The position numbers and the translations under genes were made by a program. Shown one piece after another: positions 18,028 to 27,192 of a stretch of DNA of 64,000 nt (its first letter is position 1; each line of letters opens with the position of its first letter). The DNA comes from Algibacter pectinivorans (lineage in GTDB: Bacteria; Bacteroidota; Bacteroidia; Flavobacteriales; Flavobacteriaceae). The stretch lies in NCBI RefSeq assembly GCF_900112595.1, contig NZ_FOMI01000001.1, positions 62,001 to 126,000 on the forward strand, written 5' to 3'. Under the pieces are notes generated by a model. That model searched no databases, was not told the origin of the DNA, and saw only the letters and a list, made by a program, of their open reading frames with translations.

Positions 18028-18549
18028 TTAAAATTTTACTTCTTCAATCTTATTACGCAGTATTTTTAGAGCGCCAGACATCCGTTTTTCTACCGTTTTT
18101 TGAGAAACTCCAAGTATTTCGGCTATTTCTCTATATTTTTTATCTTCTATTCTATTTAATAAAAAAACTTCCCGCTGCTCGTTACTTAAATCGGCAATTA
18201 CGCTTTGTAACTTCATTTTAAATTCATCTTCCTCTAACAAATATTCTGGGCTTAAGTCCGTTCTATCCATATAAGGCGCTTCTTTAGCATAATTCATTAC
18301 CACTTTATTATGCCGTATCGTATTTAAAAATAAATTATTGACTGTAGTAAATAAATATGTTTTTGCTTTTGTAAAATCTATTTTAGAACAGTTTTCCCAT
18401 ATTTTTGCAAAAGCATCTTGCACTAAATCTAATGAAGCCGAAGAATCGCCACATTTATAAAATGCAAAATTATTAACAGACTGAATATGTTTTAAATAAA
18501 AAGTATTGAAGCTAGACTCTTCACATAAATTAGGTTTGGGACCACTCAT
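18028..18549 (-). CDS. ECF RNA polymerase sigma factor
   Basis: 173 residues when started at the ATG at 18549 (MSGPKPN); upstream in-frame codons to 18624 would add a Cys- and Phe-rich segment unlike any sigma factor. Region 2 has DLVQDAFAKIWE, and region 4 has the LSNEQREVFLLNRIEDKKYREIA pattern with helix-turn-helix ILGVSQKTVEKRMS. Family: Bacteroidetes-expansion sigma-70 (FecI-like). It is released by FecR when the STN receptor binds its ligand. P4 is downstream of this gene, so it is transcribed separately, probably from a housekeeping promoter. Confidence 0.92.
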   Translation of the reverse strand: MSGPKPNLCEESSFNTFYLKHIQSVNNFAFYKCGDSSASLDLVQDAFAKIWENCSKIDFTKAKTYLFTTVNNLFLNTIRHNKVVMNYAKEAPYMDRTDLSPEYLLEEDEFKMKLQSVIADLSNEQREVFLLNRIEDKKYREIAEILGVSQKTVEKRMSGALKILRNKIEEVKF

Positions 18550-18659
18550 ACATCTAAGATCATTTATTTTAAACAAAAATATAACAAAATAATCTAACAC
18601 ATAACACTCACATAAACAAAGCATTATATATTATTTTGAAAATATTTTTAAAAAAACGG

Positions 18660-18687
18660 TAGGGTAAATTACAAACTAAGAGTCTTA
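18660..18687 (+). promoter_or_regulatory. ECF promoter P1 (repeat lipoprotein unit)
   Basis: TAGGGTAAA at 18660-18668, 13 bases, GTCTTA at 18682-18687, preceded by an A/T tract. Same bipartite site and spacing as P2, P3 and P4. It precedes the lipoprotein gene at 18753. Confidence 0.8.
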
Positions 18688-18752
18688 CATACAGAAAGCG
18701 TAAAAAAATCGCTATGAAAAAGAAATTTATAAATACCCTAAAAATTAAAATT

Positions 18753-19805
18753 ATGAAACATTTAAAATTCTTAACCGCAACATTATTAGTAACTATTTTA
18801 AGTCTTACCTCGTGTCAAGATGAAATTGATAGTGAAAACGGAAACCGAGAAAACACAAATAGCGCAGCATCGCCAACTGCAAATAATTTAGAACGCAGTG
18901 CCATGCATGATGGAAGCTTTGACGATTTTTTAGATGGTGTTTCTTGTTCATCAATAATTCTACCAGTTACCGCAACCGTTAACGATACCCAAATTACGAT
19001 TATTAGCGCATCTGATTATGAGTTAGTACTAAACATTTTAGGACAGTTTACTAATGACGATGATAGTATTGAACTACAGTTTCCTTTCTCGGTAAAACTT
19101 AGTAATTATACCGAGGTTGAAATAACAAACCAAACGGATTATGACGCCGTAATAAACGCTTGTGAAACTGCCGAAAATGAGCTTAAAAACGCTATCAACT
19201 GTATAGACATTAATTTCCCTATTACTATTTTAACTTTCGATTTAAACGTGCAGCAAACAGGAAGTGTTGTTATAGAATCTGAACAACAATTATATGCCTA
19301 CATGAACAACCTTGATGACAATACATTGTTTTCTGTAAACTATCCAATTACAGCTACTTTAAACAACGACACCGTTATTGAAATTACTAGCGATATGGAT
19401 TTACAAGCTAGCATTACAGAATGTTTAGGTACAGATGAAACTATGGCTGAAGCCGAAGAAAATGCTCTTGAATTAGAAGCTATTTTATTAGAAAGTAAGT
19501 TTAAAGTAGAATCTCTTGTCTCTGCTGGTGTAGATTCTGCTAACGAATTTGCCGATTACACCATAGATTTTGCAAACGATTTAACCTGTACTGCGGAAAA
19601 TACAGTAAACGCAACTATCCAAGATATTGAAGGCACTTACAAAGTTACTTCAGAACTTGAAGTATTCTTATCCTTAACTTTTTCTGGAAATGCAACATTT
19701 GAATTATTAAATAATTCGTGGCAAGTTACCAGCTATTCAAACAATACAATTAGCCTACAAAGTTCTACAAATGCCGCAATAACTCTAGTATTAAGCAAGA
19801 TTTAA
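18753..19805 (+). CDS. Lipoprotein with four degenerate repeats, predicted ECF target
   Basis: 350 residues from the ATG at 18753, chosen because it starts a clean lipoprotein signal (LLVTILSLTSC); an ATG at 18714 adds 13 residues before it. The mature protein has four repeats of about 40-65 residues, each with a proline-containing strand (ILPVTATVN, LQFPFSVKLS, INFPITILTFD, VNYPITATLN), then an ITS or ITN strand, then a helix ending near Cys. The C-terminal 130 residues are a different domain with two more Cys. I recall similar flavobacterial proteins annotated only as hypothetical. P1 lies 65 bases upstream. A role as surface sensor, ligand carrier or receptor partner is open. Confidence 0.75.
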   Translation: MKHLKFLTATLLVTILSLTSCQDEIDSENGNRENTNSAASPTANNLERSAMHDGSFDDFLDGVSCSSIILPVTATVNDTQITIISASDYELVLNILGQFTNDDDSIELQFPFSVKLSNYTEVEITNQTDYDAVINACETAENELKNAINCIDINFPITILTFDLNVQQTGSVVIESEQQLYAYMNNLDDNTLFSVNYPITATLNNDTVIEITSDMDLQASITECLGTDETMAEAEENALELEAILLESKFKVESLVSAGVDSANEFADYTIDFANDLTCTAENTVNATIQDIEGTYKVTSELEVFLSLTFSGNATFELLNNSWQVTSYSNNTISLQSSTNAAITLVLSKI

Positions 19806-19840
19806 AACTAGATTAGTATTTGTTACGTATGTTATTTTAA

Positions 19841-19876
19841 AGCAGCTATCCTGCCCTAAAAGGGTAGCTGCTTTTA
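19841..19876 (+). terminator. Hairpin terminator between the repeat lipoprotein and metalloprotease genes
   Basis: Stem of 11 pairs with one wobble (AGCAGCTATCC with GGGTAGCTGCT) followed by TTTTAT. The next gene has no recognisable promoter of its own in the 20 bases after it, so partial readthrough may give less of the downstream product. Confidence 0.7.
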
Positions 19877-19895
19877 TAAAAAAATAAATTAAAAA

Positions 19896-20678
19896 ATGAA
19901 ATATAAAATATTAATAGCAACAGCAGTTTTAAACCTCCTTTTTGGATGTTCTAAAGATGAAACGAACACAACAGAAGAAGATCAAATTTTTAATATTGAT
20001 AAAAACTTAAACCGCCAAACAACAGGAAGTTCGGCAAACGATTTGTTATCGGACGCCACTTTTAAAAGCATGGTTATAGAATTGGTTTATGTTGAAGGTT
20101 TTGAGCCCAACCAAAACTCTATTAATGCTTTTGTTTCATTTTTAAATAACAGAACATTTAAACCAAATGGGATAACCGTTGAAAAACGAGAAATTGCATC
20201 TCCTGGTAAAGACACTTATACTATTAACGACATTGCAGATATAGAAAAAGCAGAACGTACCCTATATAATACTGCCGATAGAATTGCAGTTTGGGCCCTT
20301 TTTATTGATGGTAAATCTAGTAATGATTCTGGATCTAACGTAGTTTTAGGAACAGCATACTGGAACACCTCGTTTGTGATATTTGAAGAAACCCTTCATG
20401 GTTTTAGCAATAGCCCTTTTGAACCAGATAGAACTTTACTAGAAACCACAGTTATTAATCATGAATTCGGGCATATTTTAGGACTTACAAATTTAGGAAG
20501 TAGCATGCAAGAAGATCATGAAGATGAAGAACACGAAAAACATTGCAATGTAGAAAGCTGTTTAATGTATTGGGCGGCAGAAGCTGGCGCAAACATTTCA
20601 AACATGGTAAATATGAGTGCCGCACCGCAACTAGATGCGCAATGTATTGCCGATTTACAAGCCAACGGCGGTAAATAA
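19896..20678 (+). CDS. Predicted zinc metalloprotease lipoprotein
   Basis: 260 residues with a lipoprotein signal (LNLLFGCSKD). The HEFGHILGLTN motif (about residues 189-199) is a metzincin-like HExxHxxGxx signature in which the usual third His is Asn. It is followed by a His-, Asp- and Glu-rich loop and CNVESCLMYW, resembling the Cys-rich and Met-containing end of archaemetzincin (M54)-type domains; the third zinc ligand may be one of the later His residues. The chain lacks a propeptide that I can identify. It follows the repeat lipoprotein after a hairpin and is probably in the same P1 unit, so it may cut surface proteins when the sigma factor is active. Confidence 0.75.
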   Translation: MKYKILIATAVLNLLFGCSKDETNTTEEDQIFNIDKNLNRQTTGSSANDLLSDATFKSMVIELVYVEGFEPNQNSINAFVSFLNNRTFKPNGITVEKREIASPGKDTYTINDIADIEKAERTLYNTADRIAVWALFIDGKSSNDSGSNVVLGTAYWNTSFVIFEETLHGFSNSPFEPDRTLLETTVINHEFGHILGLTNLGSSMQEDHEDEEHEKHCNVESCLMYWAAEAGANISNMVNMSAAPQLDAQCIADLQANGGK

Positions 20679-20700
20679 TTATTTTTTTTAAAAAAATTGG

Positions 20701-20728
20701 TAGGGTAAACAACTTTTTAGTTGTCTTA
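20701..20728 (+). promoter_or_regulatory. ECF promoter P2 (outer membrane protein)
   Basis: TAGGGTAAA at 20701-20709, 13 bases, GTCTTA at 20723-20728, preceded by a long T/A tract. It ends 48 bases before the ATG of the barrel protein gene. Confidence 0.8.
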
Positions 20729-20776
20729 CTTATATAACGCTTAAAAAAGCACATTAAAAACCAAAAACTTTAAAAT

Positions 20777-21367
20777 ATGAAATTTTTAAAAAAATCACTA
20801 TTTATTTTAACAATTAGTCTTTCATTTATTTTAAATGCTCAAGACCATAACACAACTCCAAGCTCGAAAGCTGGACTTAAATTTGGATATAATTTAGCAG
20901 CTGTTAGTTTTGATGGCGACACAGAAACCGGACAAAGACATAGTTTCCATGCTGGTTTTTACGGCGAGTCTTTTTTAGCACAAGCTATTGCCTTACAAAT
21001 TGAATTTCTTTATTCGCAACAAGGCTACGAGTTACAAGATAGCAGTGGCACATTCACCCAAAAATTAGATTATATTAATTTACCGTTATCTTTAAAATTA
21101 TACCCTACTAAAAGTTTTTTTCTAGAAGCAGGACCACAAGTAGGTTATGCTATTTCTCATAAAGAAGAATTTGAGGGTACTTTCTTTGAAACTAGTCAAG
21201 AGTTTGAACCTAATAATTTCGATTGGGGCGTAAACTTTGGTGGTGGTTTTAAATCCGATTCTGGAGTAAGCCTTAGCGTTAGGTACCATTTAGGAATGGG
21301 CGATATTTACGATGAAGGCAACCCACAAAATAGAGTTTGGCAAATCTCTCTAGGCTTTGATTTTTAA
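20777..21367 (+). CDS. PorT-like outer membrane beta-barrel protein, predicted ECF target
   Basis: 196 residues with a signal peptide ending in LNAQ. The mature chain is eight or so amphipathic strands in the style of PorT-family barrels (GLKFGYNLAAVSF, LQIEFLYSQQGYEL, YINLPLSLKLYP, FFLEAGPQVGYAI) and ends in the aromatic GFDF. Outer membrane. It is transcribed from P2 and closed by a strong terminator, so it is a single-gene unit of the sigma regulon. PorT-like barrels are numerous in Bacteroidota and most have no known role; it could be a partner of the STN receptor. Confidence 0.82.
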   Translation: MKFLKKSLFILTISLSFILNAQDHNTTPSSKAGLKFGYNLAAVSFDGDTETGQRHSFHAGFYGESFLAQAIALQIEFLYSQQGYELQDSSGTFTQKLDYINLPLSLKLYPTKSFFLEAGPQVGYAISHKEEFEGTFFETSQEFEPNNFDWGVNFGGGFKSDSGVSLSVRYHLGMGDIYDEGNPQNRVWQISLGFDF

Positions 21368-21387
21368 AAACCTATTGCTATAACTTA

Positions 21388-21424
21388 CAAAAGCTAGTTT
21401 AAATATTTAAACTAGCTTTTTTTG
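21388..21424 (+). terminator. Terminator of the PorT-like gene
   Basis: Perfect 14-base inverted repeat (AAAGCTAGTTTAAA and its complement, 2-base gap) followed by a T tract. Confidence 0.85.
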
Positions 21425-21554
21425 TTTTCGTACTGTTTAAGTTTCTTAAGTCTCCCTTTAACATCTTAATGAAATGTTAAAAGTGTAAAAAAGTAAAACC
21501 ACTCATTTCTTTACTTCGTACGTATGGCTGAATAACAAAAAACTTAAAAAAATT

Positions 21555-22595
21555 ATGAAACCATTAAAATCCAAACCATTTTTAGCAACCATAGCCCTAA
21601 CATCAATTTTAGCATTCTCTTGTAGTAATGACGACGATGATAACAACATGGATATGGGGTCTTCTAGCTCAACCATGATTTACGCATCAAACAATTCTGA
21701 TGGTAACGTTACGATATACGATGTAACCGATTCGGCAAATATTACAACAAAAACATTAATTACATCATCTACAGCTGCCGATGGTATATACTTTGATAGC
21801 GACACCGATGCTGTAATTCAAGCCTCTCGATCTGGTTTAGGTCTTGAAGGGTTTACAAACATCTCAATGCTTTTAAATAATGCTACTGTAAATGCAGACC
21901 TTAATGGATCTACCGATATGTCTAGCCCTAGAGAGCTTGCCGTTAACGGAAACACCTATGTGGTTGCAGATAATGCCGATGTGGATGGCGACGCAAACAC
22001 ACCAGATGGTAAATTATTTATATACACACGTAGCGGAAATTCTTTTACACTAAGAAACACCATTACAACCGATTTTAAACTTTGGGGTATTACATTTAAA
22101 GGTAACGACTTATACGCCGTGGTAGATGCTACAAACGAGCTTGCTGTTTACACAAGTTTTTTAGCTAACACAAGCGATGCTACTGTAAGCGCAACAAAAA
22201 GAATTGCAATAGAAGGTATTGTTAGAACTCATGGTTTAACCTACGATAGCGCGTCAGATGTTATGGTAATGACGGATATTGCTGCCGCTACTAACGGACA
22301 AGACGATGGTGCTTTTCACATTATAGAAAACTTTACAAGTAAATTTAACGATACGGCCAACGGGGCAACCTTAGCTGCATCGCAACAAACAAGAGTATCT
22401 GGATCGGCTACACTTTTAGGTAACCCTGTAGATGTTGCTTACGATGCCGATACGCAAACTGTATTTATTGCCGAAGCTGGTAATGGCGGTGGTAGAATTT
22501 TAGCCTTTAACAACATTGGTTCTGGCGGAAACATTGCACCTGTAGTTAATAACAGTTTAGCTGCAGCATCTTCAGTATTTATTTCTAAAAACTAA
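21555..22595 (+). CDS. Beta-propeller-like lipoprotein
   Basis: 346 residues. The lipoprotein signal (SILAFSC) is followed by an Asp- and Ser-rich spacer, then repeated beta units of about 50 residues (STMIYASNNSDGNVTIYDV, GKLFIYTRSG, LWGITFKGNDLYAVVD, HGLTYDSASDVMVMTD, PVDVAYDADTQTVFIAE), consistent with a seven-bladed propeller of NHL or stress-protein type. Located on the cell surface or in the periplasm. It lies inside the sigma island, but the P1-P4 motif is absent upstream; the region 21484-21528 instead holds GTAAAA and CGTACGTA, which might be a different ECF-type promoter. Function unknown. Confidence 0.75.
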   Translation: MKPLKSKPFLATIALTSILAFSCSNDDDDNNMDMGSSSSTMIYASNNSDGNVTIYDVTDSANITTKTLITSSTAADGIYFDSDTDAVIQASRSGLGLEGFTNISMLLNNATVNADLNGSTDMSSPRELAVNGNTYVVADNADVDGDANTPDGKLFIYTRSGNSFTLRNTITTDFKLWGITFKGNDLYAVVDATNELAVYTSFLANTSDATVSATKRIAIEGIVRTHGLTYDSASDVMVMTDIAAATNGQDDGAFHIIENFTSKFNDTANGATLAASQQTRVSGSATLLGNPVDVAYDADTQTVFIAEAGNGGGRILAFNNIGSGGNIAPVVNNSLAAASSVFISKN

Positions 22596-22678
22596 GCATT
22601 AAGGCGCTTTGTTATAACTTGAAAAGGGCGTCCTATGGCGCTCTTTTTTTATAAAAAAAATTTTTATTTAAAAAAGCG

Positions 22679-22706
22679 TAGGGTAAACTATTTGTTAGGT
22701 GTCTTA
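22679..22706 (+). promoter_or_regulatory. ECF promoter P3 (exported charged protein)
   Basis: TAGGGTAAA at 22679-22687, 13 bases, GTCTTA at 22701-22706, with an A/T tract upstream. It ends 49 bases before the ATG of the next gene, almost the same distance as in P2. Confidence 0.8.
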
Positions 22707-22755
22707 TTAATGAAAGCTCATAAAAGAGCCCTTTATAAACTTTAAAATTATAATC

Positions 22756-23217
22756 ATGAACATATTTAAAACAGCCCTTTGTATTTTAACATTAAGTCTA
22801 ACGTACACGATTAACGCTCAAGACACCACCGCAACAAGCAACACTAAAATTGATAAGGAATCATACTACCAAAAGCGCGCTGCAGAAGATGCCAAATTTG
22901 AGCAACAGTTTAAAGCAGAAAATGAAGAAGAAAGCGAAGAGTTTTGGCAAGAGCAAAAAGCTTACGAAAAGGAGTTAAAGAAAAAAGACCGACAAGCTTA
23001 TAAGGCTTATATGAAAGGCAAAAGAGATGCCTATGCAGAACATTATGAGCATTGCGATAACCATTGTCACCATAACACACATTACTACTCGCATGCCTCG
23101 TTTTACTATTACAGATACGATGGCTACTATTATAACAGACAGCCACAAAGAAGAAGCACAATAAACACTCGAGTAAGTTTAGGAGCCCCAAGAGTACGCG
23201 TAGGTTTAGGAATATAA
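22756..23217 (+). CDS. Small exported charged, His/Tyr-rich protein, predicted ECF target
   Basis: 153 residues. Signal peptide ending in INAQ, then a highly charged helical segment (about 35-95, Glu, Lys and Gln rich, coiled-coil-like), then a His-Tyr cluster (about 98-130, with HCDNHCHHN and many Tyr), then a short basic tail ending VRVGLGI. No known domain. The His, Cys and Tyr cluster could bind metal or haem, but that is an inference from composition. P3 places it in the sigma regulon next to gyrB; the terminator after it belongs to gyrB on the other strand. A short protein with such a composition may be an envelope stress or metal-buffering factor. Confidence 0.7.
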   Translation: MNIFKTALCILTLSLTYTINAQDTTATSNTKIDKESYYQKRAAEDAKFEQQFKAENEEESEEFWQEQKAYEKELKKKDRQAYKAYMKGKRDAYAEHYEHCDNHCHHNTHYYSHASFYYYRYDGYYYNRQPQRRSTINTRVSLGAPRVRVGLGI

Positions 23218-23261
23218 AATTGTATTTGGATTAGTCAAAATTTGCCCCAATATCTACCAAT

Positions 23262-23294
23262 AAAAATGCCGCTTAAATTAAGCGGCATTTTTTC
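23262..23294. terminator. Bidirectional terminator between P3 unit and gyrB
   Basis: Inverted repeat AAATGCCGCTTAA / TTAAGCGGCATTT with A and T tracts outside; works for gyrB on the minus strand and for the exported protein gene on the plus strand. Confidence 0.85.
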
Positions 23295-23314
23295 ATTATG
23301 TATGTAGCAATCTG

Positions 23315-25285
<1,971 letters not shown>

Positions 25286-25315
25286 TTAATTTTTAAAAAC
25301 ACCACAAATTATTTT

Positions 25316-25404
25316 GGGCGTTACCCTAAAGGGTCGGGCTTTACGTTTCAAGTCCTCGCACCTCCTTCGTCGGGCTGTGGGCTTTTCACTGCAATCCCTA
25401 ACGC
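25316..25404 (-). repeat. Dispersed GCGTTAGGGAT repeat, copy B
   Basis: Reads on the minus strand GCGTTAGGGATTG ... AGCCCACAGCCCGACG ... GTGCGAGGACTTG ... AGCCCGACC ... GTAACGCC. It shares the middle block AGCCCACAGCC, GACG, AGGA, GTGCGAGGACTTG with copy C at 36.1 kb. The outer GCGTTA and TAACGC can pair. Confidence 0.75.
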
Positions 25405-25876
25405 ATTCATTTGCTAAATTCAAGCTCAAAACCAATCCTAATTTCTATTTGCCAGAGCTAATATTTAACTTTAAATGATCCCGATTTTCATCGGGATTAA
25501 TTCAACTTACTGTTTTAATTTCGGTTTTTCAACCTCTTTAAAACAGAGTTTCATTAACACAAAAAAAGACGCCTTATAGCATCCTTCTGAATACAAACAA
25601 ATATACGAATTTATTAGGCTTTTAAAAAGCTTTTTAGCGCACCTAAACAATAGTTATCAACAATTGTTAATTATCTAAAAGTTGCTTAAATCGACTAAAA
25701 ACAGCCTTAAAATAGATTCTAACACTTTTTAACCAACTTAATTTCACAAAAAAAGCAAAACCGCCTATAACAAGCTAAAATCACATTTATTTAAACACAA
25801 AACACATAGCAAATACGCCCATGTTTTAGTATTTTCGTACTACATTTATTACCGCTAACTATTAACACTTAATTTT
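25405..25876. other. Gene-free stretch upstream of the 25.9 kb gene
   Basis: No plausible gene. It contains a perfect 8-base hairpin ATCCCGAT / ATCGGGAT (25478-25497, loop TTTC), a motif I recall as frequent between genes in this family, and one DnaA-box-like TTATCAACA near 25655. The remainder is AT-rich. Confidence 0.5.
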
Positions 25877-26884
25877 ATGAAAACAAAACTACTCATTTTA
25901 GCTTGCCTTTGCACCATTTTTAGCTTTGGGCAAACGGTATCGACGTACCAAAGTACACCCAACACCAATTTCACTATTTTAACACCTACAACAGGTATAG
26001 ACCAATCGGCTACCGGCGCCAATGCTAATTGGACTTTTAACAATTTAACCCCAGGAAACACCTATGTAGATACCTATACAACACCAACGGCAACTCAATT
26101 AACAACCTACCCAGGCACAACCAATGTGCTTACAATAATTAATGAAGCAGTTACCTCTAACCCTAATCAGTTTTTTATAGCAGAAAGCGACACAGGAACA
26201 GCCATTACAGGAATTTCTCAAGGCGATATCCAATTAAATTACGACACAGAAAATGCATTTATTGGCTTGTTCCCCATGAGCTTTGAAACAAATAACTCTG
26301 GCCCCGTATCTGGTAGTTTCACTTACCAAGGTAACAACGGCACATTTACAGGTACATTTTCTGCTTCCATTGAGGCCTATGGTACGCTAACCATAGGAAC
26401 AACATATAGCGAAACAGTTACACGCATGCGTATAGACCAAAATTTAAGTTTTAGCATTCCTCCAACATTTAATGATATTGGAACTCTAACACAAACCGTC
26501 TATTACTACTTTAATAATACAACAAACAATATGGATTTTAGATTTAGCAATACCAATGTTGTATCTACCATTTTAAATATAAACCAAACCTCCGAATCTT
26601 TCGAGTTTAACACCACAGATAACACGCTATCTAGCAAGGATTTTAATTTAGCTGCCCTTACAAAATTATACCCAAATCCCGCACAAAATGCAATACGCGT
26701 TAACATACCAAATAACGAGACAGTAAAATCATTTTTAATATACGACAACCAAGGGCGAATTGTATCTACCAGAAGTGAACACCATAACAACATTGATATA
26801 AGCAACCTAAATACTGGTCTATATTTCCTGAATATTCAAACCAATTCCGGGAAGGTTTTTAATAAAAAGTTTGTTAAAAACTAA
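25877..26884 (+). CDS. Type IX secretion cargo protein of unknown function
   Basis: 335 residues. Signal peptide ending in FSFGQ, a beta-rich Asn-, Thr- and Ser-rich central part (about 20-255), and a C-terminal type A sorting domain (about 260-335): LYPNPAQNAIRVNI, then FLIYDNQGRIV, then IDISNLNTGLYFLNI and a final KFVKN. The sorting domain directs export across the outer membrane by the type IX system. No catalytic motif found in the central part, so adhesion or surface layer roles are possible. Monocistronic as far as can be seen. Confidence 0.8.
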   Translation: MKTKLLILACLCTIFSFGQTVSTYQSTPNTNFTILTPTTGIDQSATGANANWTFNNLTPGNTYVDTYTTPTATQLTTYPGTTNVLTIINEAVTSNPNQFFIAESDTGTAITGISQGDIQLNYDTENAFIGLFPMSFETNNSGPVSGSFTYQGNNGTFTGTFSASIEAYGTLTIGTTYSETVTRMRIDQNLSFSIPPTFNDIGTLTQTVYYYFNNTTNNMDFRFSNTNVVSTILNINQTSESFEFNTTDNTLSSKDFNLAALTKLYPNPAQNAIRVNIPNNETVKSFLIYDNQGRIVSTRSEHHNNIDISNLNTGLYFLNIQTNSGKVFNKKFVKN

Positions 26885-27019
26885 AAGATCGTTTTAACCT
26901 AAAACTAAAAATTAGTGCAGATTACTGAAAGACTATTTACGTAACTTTAAGTTTCTTAATAATCTCATAATTAAGCTTAGGATATTTATTAAAATAGTGT
27001 ATAGTCTATTTATTCTGCC

Positions 27020-27027
27020 TATATTTG
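27020..27027 (+). promoter_or_regulatory. -7 promoter element of the gat operon
   Basis: TATATTTG matches TAnnTTTG exactly. A start about 5-8 bases later would leave roughly 10-13 bases before the leader ATG at 27045, a distance typical for leader-peptide operons. The -33 element is weak (TAGTGTAT region). Confidence 0.5.
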
Positions 27028-27044
27028 GGCGCATTAATATAACA

Positions 27045-27092
27045 ATGACAAATAATAACAATAATAATAATTTCAATAATCCTAATTTATAG
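27045..27092 (+). CDS. Poly-asparagine leader peptide of the gatC-gatA-gatB/aspS operon
   Basis: A 15-codon frame, MTNNNNNNNFNNPNL, in which 10 of 15 codons specify Asn (AAT or AAC), seven of them in a row (27051-27071). It lies between a -7 promoter element and a strong terminator and directly precedes genes that make Asn-tRNA(Asn) by amidation. Stop codon TAG at 27090. A ribosome running out of charged tRNA(Asn) would stall in the run; one that finishes would cover the bases following the stop. This is the logic of amino-acid attenuators such as those of his and trp operons, here for asparagine. The peptide itself probably has no function. Confidence 0.78.
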   Translation: MTNNNNNNNFNNPNL

Positions 27093-27097
27093 GGTCC

Positions 27098-27153
27098 GGA
27101 AGGTTATTGTTTAAAAATATATAAAGCCTTCCTTATTTTGGAAGGCTTTTTTT
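27098..27153 (+). terminator. Attenuator: terminator with competing antiterminator
   Basis: Terminator stem AAAGCCTTCC (27123-27132) with GGAAGGCTTT (27140-27149), 7-base loop, then T tract. The segment GGAAGGTT (27098-27105), starting six bases after the leader stop, can pair with AGCCTTCC (27125-27132; 8 pairs including one G-U), which removes the terminator. A ribosome on the leader stop would hide that segment. gatC starts 39 bases after the T tract. Confidence 0.78.
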
Positions 27154-27192
27154 ATAGATACCAATTAGTATCTCAATTTAAAATTAAAAGAC

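Noticed and set aside
18550-18624. N-terminal extension of the ECF sigma factor to 18624
   Set aside because: The added Cys- and Phe-rich segment does not resemble any sigma factor; MSGPKPN at 18549 is the better start.
25650-25665. DnaA-box-like TTATCAACA near gyrB, possible replication origin
   Set aside because: Only one box, no cluster, no dnaA or recF beside it, and the neighbourhood is otherwise plain AT-rich sequence.
27051-27080. Asn codon run as mere low-complexity AT sequence
   Set aside because: It has a start and stop, a promoter element before it, a matched terminator and antiterminator after it, and a tRNA(Asn) operon downstream; chance is a poor explanation, though AT richness makes AAT runs easier.
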